Shown: positions 6,632 to 13,954 of the stretch, piece after piece
Layout of the letters: every line of letters starts with the position of its first letter
Position numbering within the stretch: position 1 is the first letter of the stretch
Source of the DNA: an uncultured Alphaproteobacteria bacterium
GTDB lineage: Bacteria > Pseudomonadota > Alphaproteobacteria > RF32 > CAG-239
Reading direction: 5' to 3'
Assembly: GCA_944393235.1 (NCBI GenBank)
Contig: CALXZJ010000016.1
Coordinates: 1-32,021, forward strand
Length of the DNA: 32,021 nt
Made by a program: the position numbers and the translations under genes
The notes under the pieces: generated by a model
Told to the model about the DNA's origin: nothing
Database searches by the model: none
What the model saw: the letters and a program-made list of their open reading frames with translations, nothing else

Positions 6632-7840
6632 ATGTTGCAAACACCTAAAGGATTACGGTTGCAGATTGCATTGTTAGGACGCGTCAATGCCGGAAAATCA
6701 AGTTTTTTGAATCTGGTAACCGGGCAAAACATCGCCATAACTTCTGATGTGCCGGGCACCACCACCGATGTCGTGGAAAAAGCTCAGGAATTGTTGCCGA
6801 TAGGCCCGGTATTGTGGCTGGATACTGCCGGTTTTGGCGACAAAACCAGGCTGTCTGCTTCAAGGCTTGAAAAAACACAGAAAGTCTTAAACCGTGCCGA
6901 TGTTGCCGTTTTGGTCTGCGAAGGGGATAAAATCGGCAAAATCGAACGCGATGTGATAGCTTTGGTTGAGCAAAAGAAAATTCCGTTGATTGTGGTCTTT
7001 AACAAAGCCGATTTGTATAAAATCAAAAATCCGGAAGGGGCGATAGTCGTCAATTCGCTTGATAAAGATTCCCGCAACCAAGTGTTAAACGAGCTCAAAG
7101 CCACACTCATCCGCTTGTGTCCGGATGAAATTTTCAATCCGCCACCGCTTTTGGCCGACTTGGCACCCGAGCACGGAACAATCGTGATGATTGTGCCGAT
7201 TGATTATGAAGCGCCGAAAGGGCGGATTATTTTGCCGCAGGTGCAAGCCATCCGCAACTGCCTTGACAACAATCAAATCATCACGGTTGTTAAAGAAAAC
7301 GATTATTTAAATGTGCTGCAAAACTTGAAAAAAGCACCGGATTTGGTGGTTTGCGACTCGCAGGTTGTCCGCCAGATGGTGGAACAAACGCCAAAAAATA
7401 TCAAGTGTACAACATTTTCAATATTAATGGCGCGCTTAAAAGGCGATTTGCCGAAGCTGGTAGAAGGGGCGGAGGCAATCTGGCGCTTGCAAGACGGCGA
7501 CAGGGTTTTGATTGCCGAATCATGCACGCACCATGCCATAGAAGATGATATCGGCCGGGTAAAAATTCCTAAGCTCCTGGCTGAAAAAACCGGCCGGCAA
7601 CTGATTGTTGACCACGTCGCCGGATGCGAATTTCCGGGCGGTTTGGCTAAATACGACTTGGTTATTCAATGCGGCGGCTGCATGCAAAACCGCAAAGAAA
7701 TTTTATCAAGAATCAATCAATGTGAAACCGCGGGCGTGCCGATTACCAATTACGGCATCTGTTTATCGGCACTAAACGGTGTGTTGGAAAGGGTGTTGGA
7801 ACCTTTTTCTCTTGAATATAAAAAGAAAGGAAGAAAATGA
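6632..7840 (+). CDS. hydF: [FeFe]-hydrogenase H-cluster maturation GTPase HydF
   Basis: HydF is the GTPase scaffold that receives the 2Fe precursor from HydE and HydG and delivers it to apo-HydA. All hallmarks are here in 402 residues: P-loop GRVNAGKS (16-23), switch-I GTTTD (42-46), DTAG (64-67), NKAD (124-127), a middle dimerisation domain, and a C-terminal cluster domain with ESCTHH (Cys298, His300) and CGGC (Cys347, Cys350), giving CxH-x46-xCxxC. The usual His before the first Cys of CGGC is Gln346; this fourth position is known to vary among HydFs. It lies 25 bases after the degenerate copy and its stop overlaps the hydG start (ATGA). This is presumably the catalytically competent copy. 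Confidence 0.96.
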   Translation: MLQTPKGLRLQIALLGRVNAGKSSFLNLVTGQNIAITSDVPGTTTDVVEKAQELLPIGPVLWLDTAGFGDKTRLSASRLEKTQKVLNRADVAVLVCEGDKIGKIERDVIALVEQKKIPLIVVFNKADLYKIKNPEGAIVVNSLDKDSRNQVLNELKATLIRLCPDEIFNPPPLLADLAPEHGTIVMIVPIDYEAPKGRIILPQVQAIRNCLDNNQIITVVKENDYLNVLQNLKKAPDLVVCDSQVVRQMVEQTPKNIKCTTFSILMARLKGDLPKLVEGAEAIWRLQDGDRVLIAESCTHHAIEDDIGRVKIPKLLAEKTGRQLIVDHVAGCEFPGGLAKYDLVIQCGGCMQNRKEILSRINQCETAGVPITNYGICLSALNGVLERVLEPFSLEYKKKGRK

Positions 7841-9264
7841 CGAGAGGACTACCTAAAATAGACGTTGAAGGTCTAAAATCATTCATTGATGAAGAAAAAA
7901 TTGAAAATCTTATTGCAAAAAAAGAAAACGATAAAGGAAAAATCAGGGAAATTATTGCCAAATCACTGGCTAAAAACCGCTTGGAACTTGAAGAAATGGC
8001 AGCGCTTTTAAACGCCGAAGATCCGGATTTGGTCGCCGAAATCAAAGAAGGCGCGCGCGAATTAAAACGCCGTATATATGGCAACCGCATAGTTTTATTT
8101 GCCCCGCTTTATGTCGGTAATGATTGTATCAACAACTGCTCCTATTGCGGTTTCAGAGCGTCAAATCTGGAACTTGTCCGCCGCACGTTGAGCTTAAAAG
8201 AGCTTGAAAAAGAAGTCCGCACGCTGGAAAGCCGCGGCCACAAACGTTTAATTTTGGTTTACGGCGAACATCCGCGCTACGATGCCGATTTTATTTATGA
8301 AACAACGCGCAAAGTTTATGAAACCAAAGAAGGAAAGGGGGAAATCCGTCGTGTCAATATCAACGCCGCGCCGTTTGACGTTGAAGGTTTCAAAAAAATC
8401 AAATCCGCCGGCATCGGCACGTTTCAGGTTTTTCAGGAAACATATCATCAAAAGACATACGCCTCGGTGCACCCGAGCGGCTTAAAGAGTAATTATTTGT
8501 GGCGTTTGTTTGCTTTTGACCGCGCCATGGAAGCCGGTATTGATGATGTCGGCATGGGCGCGCTGATTGGTCTTTATAATCACAAATTTGAAGCTTTGGC
8601 CATGTTGCAGCATACCATTCATTTGGAAGAAAAGTTCGGCGTCGGCCCGCACACGATTTCTTTTCCGCGCATAGAACCGGCCATCGGCACCAAATTTGCC
8701 GACCGTCCGCCGTATCAAGCCTCGGATGAAGATTTTATGAAGATGATTGCCGTCATCAGGCTTGCCGTGCCGTATACCGGTATGATTCTGACCGCACGCG
8801 AACCGGTTGCCCTACGCAACGAAGCCATATCATACGGCGTCAGCCAGATTGATGCCGGTTCGGATATCGGCGTCGGTGCTTACGCCAAAGAAGACGAAGT
8901 GGAAAGTGCCAAAAAAAGCCAGTTTGTTTTAAGCGACAACCGCAGCCTTGATGATGTTATCGGTCAACTGTGTGAACACGGGTTTTTACCGTCATTTTGC
9001 ACTGGTTGTTATCGTTTGGGAAGGACAGGGGAACATTTCATGGAATTTGCCATTCCGGGTTTTGTTAAAAAATTCTGTACGCCAAACGCCATATTGACCT
9101 TAACCGAATATTTGCTGGATTATGCGTCACCAGAAACTAAAGAAAAAGGGTTGAAACGGATTAAGGAAGAATTGGCAGACATTCCGCAAACAAATCCGAT
9201 AAAACAACAGCTGCTGGAAAAACTGTCCGAAGTGGAAAACGGCAAACGCGATTTGTTTTTTTAA
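7837..9264 (+). CDS. hydG: [FeFe]-hydrogenase radical SAM maturase HydG
   Basis: HydG is the radical SAM tyrosine lyase that makes the CO and CN ligands of the H-cluster via an Fe(CO)2(CN)-cysteine synthon. The radical SAM motif CX3CX2C is exact (Cys97, Cys101, Cys104 in NDCINNCSYCGF), and the C-terminal auxiliary cluster motif CX2CX22C is exact too (Cys388, Cys391, Cys414), which separates HydG from the related ThiH. The length of 475 is typical. The ATG overlaps the hydF stop by 4 bases and AAGGAAG lies just upstream. A bidirectional hairpin terminator begins about 30 bases after the stop, making hydG the last gene of the operon. Confidence 0.97.
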   Translation: MTRGLPKIDVEGLKSFIDEEKIENLIAKKENDKGKIREIIAKSLAKNRLELEEMAALLNAEDPDLVAEIKEGARELKRRIYGNRIVLFAPLYVGNDCINNCSYCGFRASNLELVRRTLSLKELEKEVRTLESRGHKRLILVYGEHPRYDADFIYETTRKVYETKEGKGEIRRVNINAAPFDVEGFKKIKSAGIGTFQVFQETYHQKTYASVHPSGLKSNYLWRLFAFDRAMEAGIDDVGMGALIGLYNHKFEALAMLQHTIHLEEKFGVGPHTISFPRIEPAIGTKFADRPPYQASDEDFMKMIAVIRLAVPYTGMILTAREPVALRNEAISYGVSQIDAGSDIGVGAYAKEDEVESAKKSQFVLSDNRSLDDVIGQLCEHGFLPSFCTGCYRLGRTGEHFMEFAIPGFVKKFCTPNAILTLTEYLLDYASPETKEKGLKRIKEELADIPQTNPIKQQLLEKLSEVENGKRDLFF

Positions 9265-9294
9265 AATCCATAAAAACGAAAAGAGCTTGCAGAC

Positions 9295-9320
9295 AAAAAG
9301 GCAAGGGCTCTTGCCTTTTT
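9295..9320 (+). terminator. Bidirectional intrinsic terminator after hydG
   Basis: AAAAAGGCAAG (9295-9305), a four-base loop and CTTGCCTTTTT (9310-9320) form an 11-bp stem with a T-run on either strand. It ends the hydG transcript and could also stop readthrough from the tRNA side. Confidence 0.8.
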
Positions 9321-9360
9321 GCTTAGCGCTCCTTTCGGTTCGAGTCCTGTACGCTTACAT

Positions 9361-9385
9361 AAAAAAAAGAGCGCTTGAAGCGCTC
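9361..9385 (-). terminator. Duplicated tRNA terminator hairpin without an intact tRNA (copy 1)
   Basis: GAGCGCTT/AAGCGCTC stem (9369-9385) with eight As on the plus strand (Ts on the minus strand). It is the duplicate of the functional tRNA-Ser terminator 210 bp away and here follows only a 19-base tRNA remnant. Confidence 0.6.
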
Positions 9386-9489
9386 CAAACTGGCGGAGAG
9401 TACAGGACTACGCCGTTTCACGGCTCTTTCTCTTTGGCATCTAAATTCGCCGCGGTCGCTGTCGCTTCCCTTGCTCATTAAGATGTTGC

Positions 9490-9619
9490 AAAGAGCTTGC
9501 AGACAAAAAGGCAAGGGGTCTTGCCTTTTTGCTTAGCGCTCCTTTCGGTTCGAGTCCTGTACGCTTACATAAAAAAAAGAGCGCTTGAAGCGCTCCAAAC
9601 TGGCGGAGAGTACAGGACT
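9490..9619. repeat. 130-bp direct repeat, copy 2 (overlaps the tRNA-Ser 3' end)
   Basis: The second copy, offset by exactly 210 bp, merges with the intact tRNA-Ser gene: its last 19 bases are the tRNA 3' end including CCA. A duplicated tRNA 3' end is what is left at attachment sites of integrated elements, but the repeat extends far outside the tRNA, so a local tandem duplication is equally possible. It contains another bidirectional hairpin at 9505-9530. Confidence 0.9.
9571..9595 (-). terminator. Intrinsic terminator of tRNA-Ser
   Basis: On the minus strand, directly after the tRNA, GAGCGCTT and AAGCGCTC (9595-9579) pair in a compact hairpin followed by eight Ts (9578-9571). Textbook intrinsic terminator placed five bases past the CCA end. 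Confidence 0.85.
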
Positions 9620-9689
9620 CGAACCTGTGCATCGCTTTAACACGATGACGGATTAGCAATCCGCTGCATTACCACTCTGCCAACTCTCC
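9601..9689 (-). tRNA. tRNA-Ser (anticodon GCU)
   Basis: The acceptor stem GGAGAGT (9689-9683) pairs perfectly with ACTCTCC (9611-9605), followed by discriminator G and an encoded CCA (9603-9601). The anticodon GCT is at 9657-9655 in the loop TTGCTAA, the T-arm is ACAGG-TTCGAGT-CCTGT, and a long variable arm (CATCG/CGATG stem) marks it as a class II tRNA, as expected for serine. It reads AGC and AGU codons. Confidence 0.97.
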
Positions 9690-9708
9690 GTGGTAAATAA
9701 CGTTGATA

Positions 9709-9737
9709 TATTTATATTATCTTTTCTTTGCCGTCAA
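9709..9737 (-). promoter_or_regulatory. Candidate promoter of tRNA-Ser
   Basis: TTGACG (9737-9732) is followed by an AT-rich -10 region, TATAAA (9716-9711) at 15 bp or TAAATA (9714-9709) at 17 bp. The -10 lies about 20 bases before the mature tRNA 5' end. The -35 box overlaps the stop codon of the NUDIX gene. Confidence 0.5.
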
Positions 9738-10330
9738 CTGGTTTTTTGTGTTTTTTGCATAATTCGTTGATAACAAGCAAAAGCCTGATCATCGCGACAG
9801 TATTTTTCCACTTCGGCAAGTGTCAACCATTGTACGCCGGCGTTTTCATCTGCTTTTGCTTTTAGAGGCTGATTTTCATCAGCTTCAAACCAATAAGTCA
9901 GATTATAATGTAAATGATTTAGCACAAATTTCCCGTTTTTATAATGTTCAGCCACGCTCAAAACCGCCAAATCAATGGGTAAGGGCGACAACAACCGGAA
10001 ATTTTGCAAAGAACTCTCTTCCTTGATTTCCCGAACAATAACTTCAAATAAATCCTGGTTTTCGTCCGCATGACCGCCGAGCCACGTCCAAAACTTATAT
10101 AAATTATGAAACGCCATCAAAACTTTGTTATGCTTTAGATTAACAATCCACGCCGAAACCGTTATATGGCCGACAAGATTATCCCGAACATAAGCAAAAC
10201 CGCCAAAAGCCTCAAGAAATTGCAAAAAGGAGAGGCGCTCAAATTCTTCTTTTTCATCAGAGACATCATAGGTAGATAAAAATGCCGATAATTCAGTAAA
10301 GTTATTTAATAAATTTTTCTGAGCTTTCAT
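9734..10330 (-). CDS. NUDIX hydrolase
   Basis: NUDIX enzymes hydrolyse nucleoside diphosphates linked to another moiety. The box in this 198-residue protein is G-HADEN-Q-DLFEVIV-REIKEESSL: the metal-binding REIKEE core is intact, but the first Glu of the consensus is Gln and the late Gly is Ser. Flanking segments (TVSAWIVN, VLMAFHNLYKFWTWLGGH, and a late GVQWLTLAEVEKY) match a common subgroup of uncharacterised bacterial NUDIX proteins. The substrate cannot be predicted. I prefer the ATG at 10330; an in-frame TTG at 10339 is nearer to an AGGG and cannot be excluded. A TTGACG-17-TATTTT promoter lies just upstream. Confidence 0.88.
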   Translation of the reverse strand: MKAQKNLLNNFTELSAFLSTYDVSDEKEEFERLSFLQFLEAFGGFAYVRDNLVGHITVSAWIVNLKHNKVLMAFHNLYKFWTWLGGHADENQDLFEVIVREIKEESSLQNFRLLSPLPIDLAVLSVAEHYKNGKFVLNHLHYNLTYWFEADENQPLKAKADENAGVQWLTLAEVEKYCRDDQAFACYQRIMQKTQKTS

Positions 10331-10362
10331 CAAAACCAAACCCTATATTTTAAAACAATAAA

Positions 10363-10391
10363 AAAATATCCGGCAGATGGTTAGACGTCAA
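10363..10391 (-). promoter_or_regulatory. Candidate promoter of the NUDIX gene
   Basis: TTGACG (10391-10386), 17-bp spacer, TATTTT (10368-10363), ending about 32 bases before the ATG at 10330. By-eye consensus match. Confidence 0.5.
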
Positions 10392-10680
10392 GTAAAAACG
10401 CCGCCAAAGTCAAAAGTTAACATTTTGACAAACAATGCCTTGCACTTGCAACACATTGAAATAAATAAATAAATTAAGAAAAGAGAGCTTGTTGCACCAT
10501 ATAAATTTGTCGCATAATGTTTATTATGTATACAAAATACAATCCAAACCGAGTATACTTTATTGCTGCATTATTTTTCCGTCCGGACATTATTATCTGA
10601 ATTATTCTGACATTATTATGTTTGAGCGCTCATGCCGAGCAAAATACTTTTCAAGATGATTTTATACGCTCATCTCGTTT
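10392..10680. other. AT-rich intergenic stretch between NUDIX and iminopeptidase genes
   Basis: Together with the promoter region this is about 350 bases without a gene. I see an 11-base direct repeat GACATTATTAT (10586-10596 and 10609-10619), a CATAAT-GTTT-ATTATG palindrome (10513-10528) and two GTATAC elements nearby. A 27-codon frame starting inside the palindrome has no convincing ribosome-binding site. Possible operators or decayed sequence; nothing is assignable. Confidence 0.4.
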
Positions 10681-11613
10681 TTAACGTTCCAGAAATTTAC
10701 GAAATTCAATCTTTGCAATTTTATAAAGCATCTTTCCGACATGACCGCGTTCCGGAATAATTATCAGTTTTGATTTCGGTAAACCTTTATGAAGCCGATA
10801 CGCACCTTTGAGCGGACAAACAAAATCCAACCGGTTATGAACGATTATTGTCGGAATATTTTTTATTTTTCCGACATTTTTAATGATTTCATCATCTTTA
10901 AGCATAAAATTTTGCGCCGCATAATGCATATATACCCGATTTGCTGCTAATTCTTTATCTTCAACCACTATCTGATTGTTCCATTTTGGCGACAAACTGC
11001 CGCAAACACGCTCGTACCAACCGTAATAATTGATGGCATCCAATTGTTTTTTCTTGCTTTTTGAGTTGATTTCTGTGTCAAAATAAGTTGGAATATCCGT
11101 TTTTCCGGCTTTATTTTTAAGTGTTTCCACAAAATCCGGATAAAAATACGAATTTCCTTCAAATTCCCAAAAACGTGCGTCTTTGTCGGCTAAAAATATC
11201 TGTGACAATAAAAGTTTTTCCACCATTTGCGGATGTTTTTCTGCAAAAAGCAAGGCCAGCGTCGAACCCCATGAGGCACCGCGCAAAATTATTTTTTCTT
11301 TTATTTTCAAAAATTTAATAAGATTTTCTACATCTTTGAGTAAACTTTGCGTATCATTGTTTTTCAAACTTCCCATCGGCAGCGATTTGCCGCAGCCGCG
11401 TTGGTCAAAAACAATCACCCGATACTTTTTCAAATCAAAAGCCGTTGTGTATTTTGCTTTACAGCAGCCGCCCGGACCGCCATGAAACATCAACACAGGC
11501 TTTCCCTGAGGGTTGCCAAACTCCATAAAAAACACTTGATGCCCTTCTCTTTCCGGTAAATATCCTTGATAAAAAGGCTTTGGCTCGAACCATTTTTTCC
11601 ACCAGTCAAACAT
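10681..11613 (-). CDS. pip: Prolyl iminopeptidase-like alpha/beta hydrolase
   Basis: Prolyl iminopeptidase (S33) removes N-terminal proline from peptides in the cytoplasm. The 310-residue length, oxyanion motif MFHGGPGG (42-49), VIVFDQRGCGKS (67-77) and nucleophile elbow GASWGSTLAL with Ser114 follow the family; the usual elbow is GGSWGS, so one Gly is Ala here. The catalytic Asp is probably in HNRLDFVCPL and the His in PERGHVGK near the C terminus. Specificity for proline is inferred from family resemblance only, so another S33 hydrolase activity is possible. The ATG has AAAGGA upstream and a perfect TATAAT lies in the short intergenic region shared with the divergent DGHHR gene. Confidence 0.85.
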   Translation of the reverse strand: MFDWWKKWFEPKPFYQGYLPEREGHQVFFMEFGNPQGKPVLMFHGGPGGCCKAKYTTAFDLKKYRVIVFDQRGCGKSLPMGSLKNNDTQSLLKDVENLIKFLKIKEKIILRGASWGSTLALLFAEKHPQMVEKLLLSQIFLADKDARFWEFEGNSYFYPDFVETLKNKAGKTDIPTYFDTEINSKSKKKQLDAINYYGWYERVCGSLSPKWNNQIVVEDKELAANRVYMHYAAQNFMLKDDEIIKNVGKIKNIPTIIVHNRLDFVCPLKGAYRLHKGLPKSKLIIIPERGHVGKMLYKIAKIEFRKFLER

Positions 11614-11689
11614 GATTTTTTCCTTTAGTATTTGCTTTTTGCTTCTTGTTTCAATATATTATATTAAAATAATACGATAGGAATATTTA
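11614..11689. promoter_or_regulatory. Divergent AT-rich promoter region, pip and DGHHR protein
   Basis: The 76-bp gap holds TATAAT on the minus strand toward pip (no good -35 seen) and a cluster of TATATT/ATAATA candidates toward the plus-strand gene, plus TAGGAA as ribosome-binding site for the latter. Exact promoter boxes cannot be chosen by eye. Confidence 0.4.
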
Positions 11690-12385
11690 ATGTCAACAAC
11701 TCTCGGCTATTCATCAGAGCTTTATTTTCTTGATCCGGCAGATATTGCGGTTTTGGCCGATACACCGCCGGAAAAAACTGCTTTTGTCGCCTGTCCGGAT
11801 AAGGTGATTATCTTTATGGGCAACGCCGCCTTATCTGAAGCCGACACACTTGTTTGCGGCCGTGAAATCGTACAACAGGCTCTTAAAGAAAAAACAGACT
11901 ATATTCCCGTAAGATTTGTTTTTGCTTCATCCATACAGACCTGGAATATTTTGCCGATATTTTTTAAGAAGCTGCGGCAGCCGTATAAATTTACCAGCCA
12001 CAATGTTTATCACACCACTTTATCACATTTGCGGGCTTTGCATATTGAACGAGGTTTTCGCAACGCACAGAATGCTTACATCATGTCAAAACGTTGGCAG
12101 ATATCGCCGGAAGAACGTATTCGCCGCTATCAGGAACTTAGTCGTTCCCTGCAAGAAAACGGCTTTGATGATAAATTTCCGCTTGCCGTTATGTTATGCC
12201 GCCGCTGTGGTATAAAAGATTGTGTTGATGACGGACACCACCGTATCGGCATTTGCGCCGAATACAATATTGAGCGCATAGCCGTTAAAATCAATGCAGC
12301 CGGTGCTTTGCCGCATATATTCCAAAAAACATTTTTACCGATTTTTAATCTGTTATCAAAACGTCAATCAAATAAATCACTCTGA
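11690..12385 (+). CDS. Uncharacterised protein with a C-terminal ParB-like DGHHR motif
   Basis: I do not recognise this 231-residue protein as a named family. The C-terminal part reads VDDGHHRIGICAEYNIERIAVKI (in two blocks; DGHHR is 181-185), the signature of the ParB/Srx fold, preceded by a helix with EERIRRYQELSRSLQENGF (141-159) and a small Cys-rich stretch LCRRCGIKDC (169-178). The N-terminal 130 residues have no motif I know. There is no signal peptide or membrane segment and no helix-turn-helix, so it is unlikely to be a chromosome-partition ParB; proteins with a lone ParB-like motif include CTPases, nucleases and kinases. It is monocistronic, divergent from pip, and its last 9 bases overlap the end of yejF on the other strand. 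Confidence 0.7.
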   Translation: MSTTLGYSSELYFLDPADIAVLADTPPEKTAFVACPDKVIIFMGNAALSEADTLVCGREIVQQALKEKTDYIPVRFVFASSIQTWNILPIFFKKLRQPYKFTSHNVYHTTLSHLRALHIERGFRNAQNAYIMSKRWQISPEERIRRYQELSRSLQENGFDDKFPLAVMLCRRCGIKDCVDDGHHRIGICAEYNIERIAVKINAAGALPHIFQKTFLPIFNLLSKRQSNKSL

Positions 12386-13954
12386 TAAAGACGCCTTTAT
12401 AAGACTTTGCGTATAAGCATTTTGCGGATGCTTGAAAATTTTTTCAGCGGAGTTGATTTCTACAATTTTTCCGTCTTTCATCACCGCTATATCATCTGCA
12501 ATAGCTTTAATTGCTCGCATATCATGAGAAATAAACATGTACGCCGTGCCGGATTTTTGTTGCAGTTTTTTCAAAAGCTCTAATATTTGCGCCTGAACAG
12601 TCACATCTAGTGCCGAAGTCGGTTCGTCCAGCACAACAATTTCAGGATTAAGAACAAGTGCTCGGGCTATGGCAATCCGTTGCCGTTGCCCGCCGGAAAA
12701 TTCATGAGGATATTTATATAAATCCGCCGCCGATAATCCAACCTCATTCAGCATTTTTGCCACCTTGTCTTTAACATCCGCATTATGCATTTCAGGAAAA
12801 TGCACCCTCAACCCCTCACCCACGATTTGCAGCACATTCAAACGTGGATTGAGCGAATTGTAAGGATCCTGAAACACAATTTGCACATTTTGGCGAAAAT
12901 CCTTATGATTATAAGCTTTGCGCCAAACAAATCGTCCCTCATACTTGATAAGATTTGCAAGAGCCATTCCTAAAGTGGTTTTGCCGGAACCGCTTTCTCC
13001 AACCACCCCCAACGTCTGACCGCGATAAATATTAAAAGACGCATGATTAACCGCATAAATATTTTGTGTTACTCTGCCCAAAAATGTTTTCTTCAGCGGG
13101 TATGAGACCGTAACGTCTTGTGCCGAGACCAAAACATCATCATTGCTTTTATGACATTTTTTCAACGGGAAATATGATTTTATTAAAGATTTTGTATAAT
13201 TCTTGCTCGGATGAGTAAATATGCTTTCAACCGCCCCTTGTTCTATAATTTTTCCTTGATACATCACCAATATCCTATCCGCAATGCGTCTGATTAAATG
13301 CAAATCGTGACTGATAAAAATGATAGACATATCAAGCTGTTTTTTTAATTCAGCCAACAAAGTAATAATTTGTTCTTGTATGGTAACATCAAGCGCCGTT
13401 GTTGGTTCATCGGCGATCAGAATTTCCGGATTATTGGCAATTGCCATAGCAATCATCACCCGCTGCCGCTGCCCGCCGGACAATTCAAACGGGAACGCCC
13501 GATACCGCCGTGCCGGATTTTTAATGCCGACTATTTTTAAGAGCCTTAATGTTTTTGCCCGGGCCTTTTTAAGTGATAATTTCTGATGGACACAGATTGT
13601 TTCTGCAATCTGATTGCCGACACGATGCAATGGATTAAGTGACGACATGGGCTCTTGAAACACAAAGCCGATTTTTCCACCTCGAACAATACGCATAGTT
13701 GCCTCATCTGCCCCCACAAGCTCTTTATCACCCAATTTAATGGAGGCGTCCTTGTTATGAAAAGCTTTAGGATACGATAATAATCCTAAAATAGATAATG
13801 CCGTTACCGATTTGCCCGAGCCGCTTTCGCCGACAATACCCAGCACTTCTTTAGATTTTAATGTAAAAGAAACATTTTCAGCGGCGGTAAAAACATTTTC
13901 TCCGTTTTTAAAACAAACCGACAGATCGGTAACTTCCAGTAAATTTTCTGTCAT
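12377..13954 (-). CDS. yejF: Peptide ABC transporter ATPase, duplicated domain (YejF-like)
   Basis: A 525-residue fusion of two ABC ATPase domains, as in YejF, which powers the YejABEF oligopeptide/microcin C importer. Domain 1 has Walker A GESGSGKS (42-49), [16 protein letters not shown] and Walker [13 protein letters not shown]; domain 2 (from about residue 275) repeats these with [23 protein letters not shown] and [12 protein letters not shown]. Both domains look catalytically complete and each is followed by the oligopeptide-type C-terminal segment ([10 protein letters not shown] and [10 protein letters not shown]). The start overlaps the yejE stop by 4 bases. The convergent DGHHR gene overlaps its 3' end. 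The single-chain double ATPase distinguishes it from separate OppD/OppF. Confidence 0.93.
   Translation of the reverse strand: MTENLLEVTDLSVCFKNGENVFTAAENVSFTLKSKEVLGIVGESGSGKSVTALSILGLLSYPKAFHNKDASIKLGDKELVGADEATMRIVRGGKIGFVFQEPMSSLNPLHRVGNQIAETICVHQKLSLKKARAKTLRLLKIVGIKNPARRYRAFPFELSGGQRQRVMIAMAIANNPEILIADEPTTALDVTIQEQIITLLAELKKQLDMSIIFISHDLHLIRRIADRILVMYQGKIIEQGAVESIFTHPSKNYTKSLIKSYFPLKKCHKSNDDVLVSAQDVTVSYPLKKTFLGRVTQNIYAVNHASFNIYRGQTLGVVGESGSGKTTLGMALANLIKYEGRFVWRKAYNHKDFRQNVQIVFQDPYNSLNPRLNVLQIVGEGLRVHFPEMHNADVKDKVAKMLNEVGLSAADLYKYPHEFSGGQRQRIAIARALVLNPEIVVLDEPTSALDVTVQAQILELLKKLQQKSGTAYMFISHDMRAIKAIADDIAVMKDGKIVEINSAEKIFKHPQNAYTQSLIKASLSE

Larger units (their letters stand above)
9280..9409. 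repeat. 130-bp direct repeat, copy 1 (contains truncated tRNA-Ser 3' end)
   Basis: Identical to 9490-9619 except for one base (C at 9308 versus G at 9518). It contains, left to right, a bidirectional terminator hairpin, a 16-base inverted copy of the tRNA-Ser T-arm (9337-9352), the tRNA-Ser terminator hairpin (9361-9385) and the last 19 bases of the tRNA gene (9391-9409), after which similarity stops abruptly inside the T-arm. The 80 bases between the copies (9410-9489) are unique within the window and show no convincing gene. Confidence 0.9.

Noticed and set aside
9287-9659. Several overlapping open frames of 60-78 codons on both strands in the tRNA-Ser repeat region
   Set aside because: They run through terminator hairpins and the tRNA gene itself and change with the repeat; none has a good ribosome-binding site. 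They are by-products of the duplicated sequence.
10518-10601. A 27-codon frame in the NUDIX-pip gap
   Set aside because: Starts within a palindrome, no ribosome-binding site, AT-rich, no recognisable sequence.
11690-12385. The DGHHR protein as chromosome-partition ParB
   Set aside because: No helix-turn-helix, no dimerisation tail, no parA neighbour, and the motif is at the C terminus.
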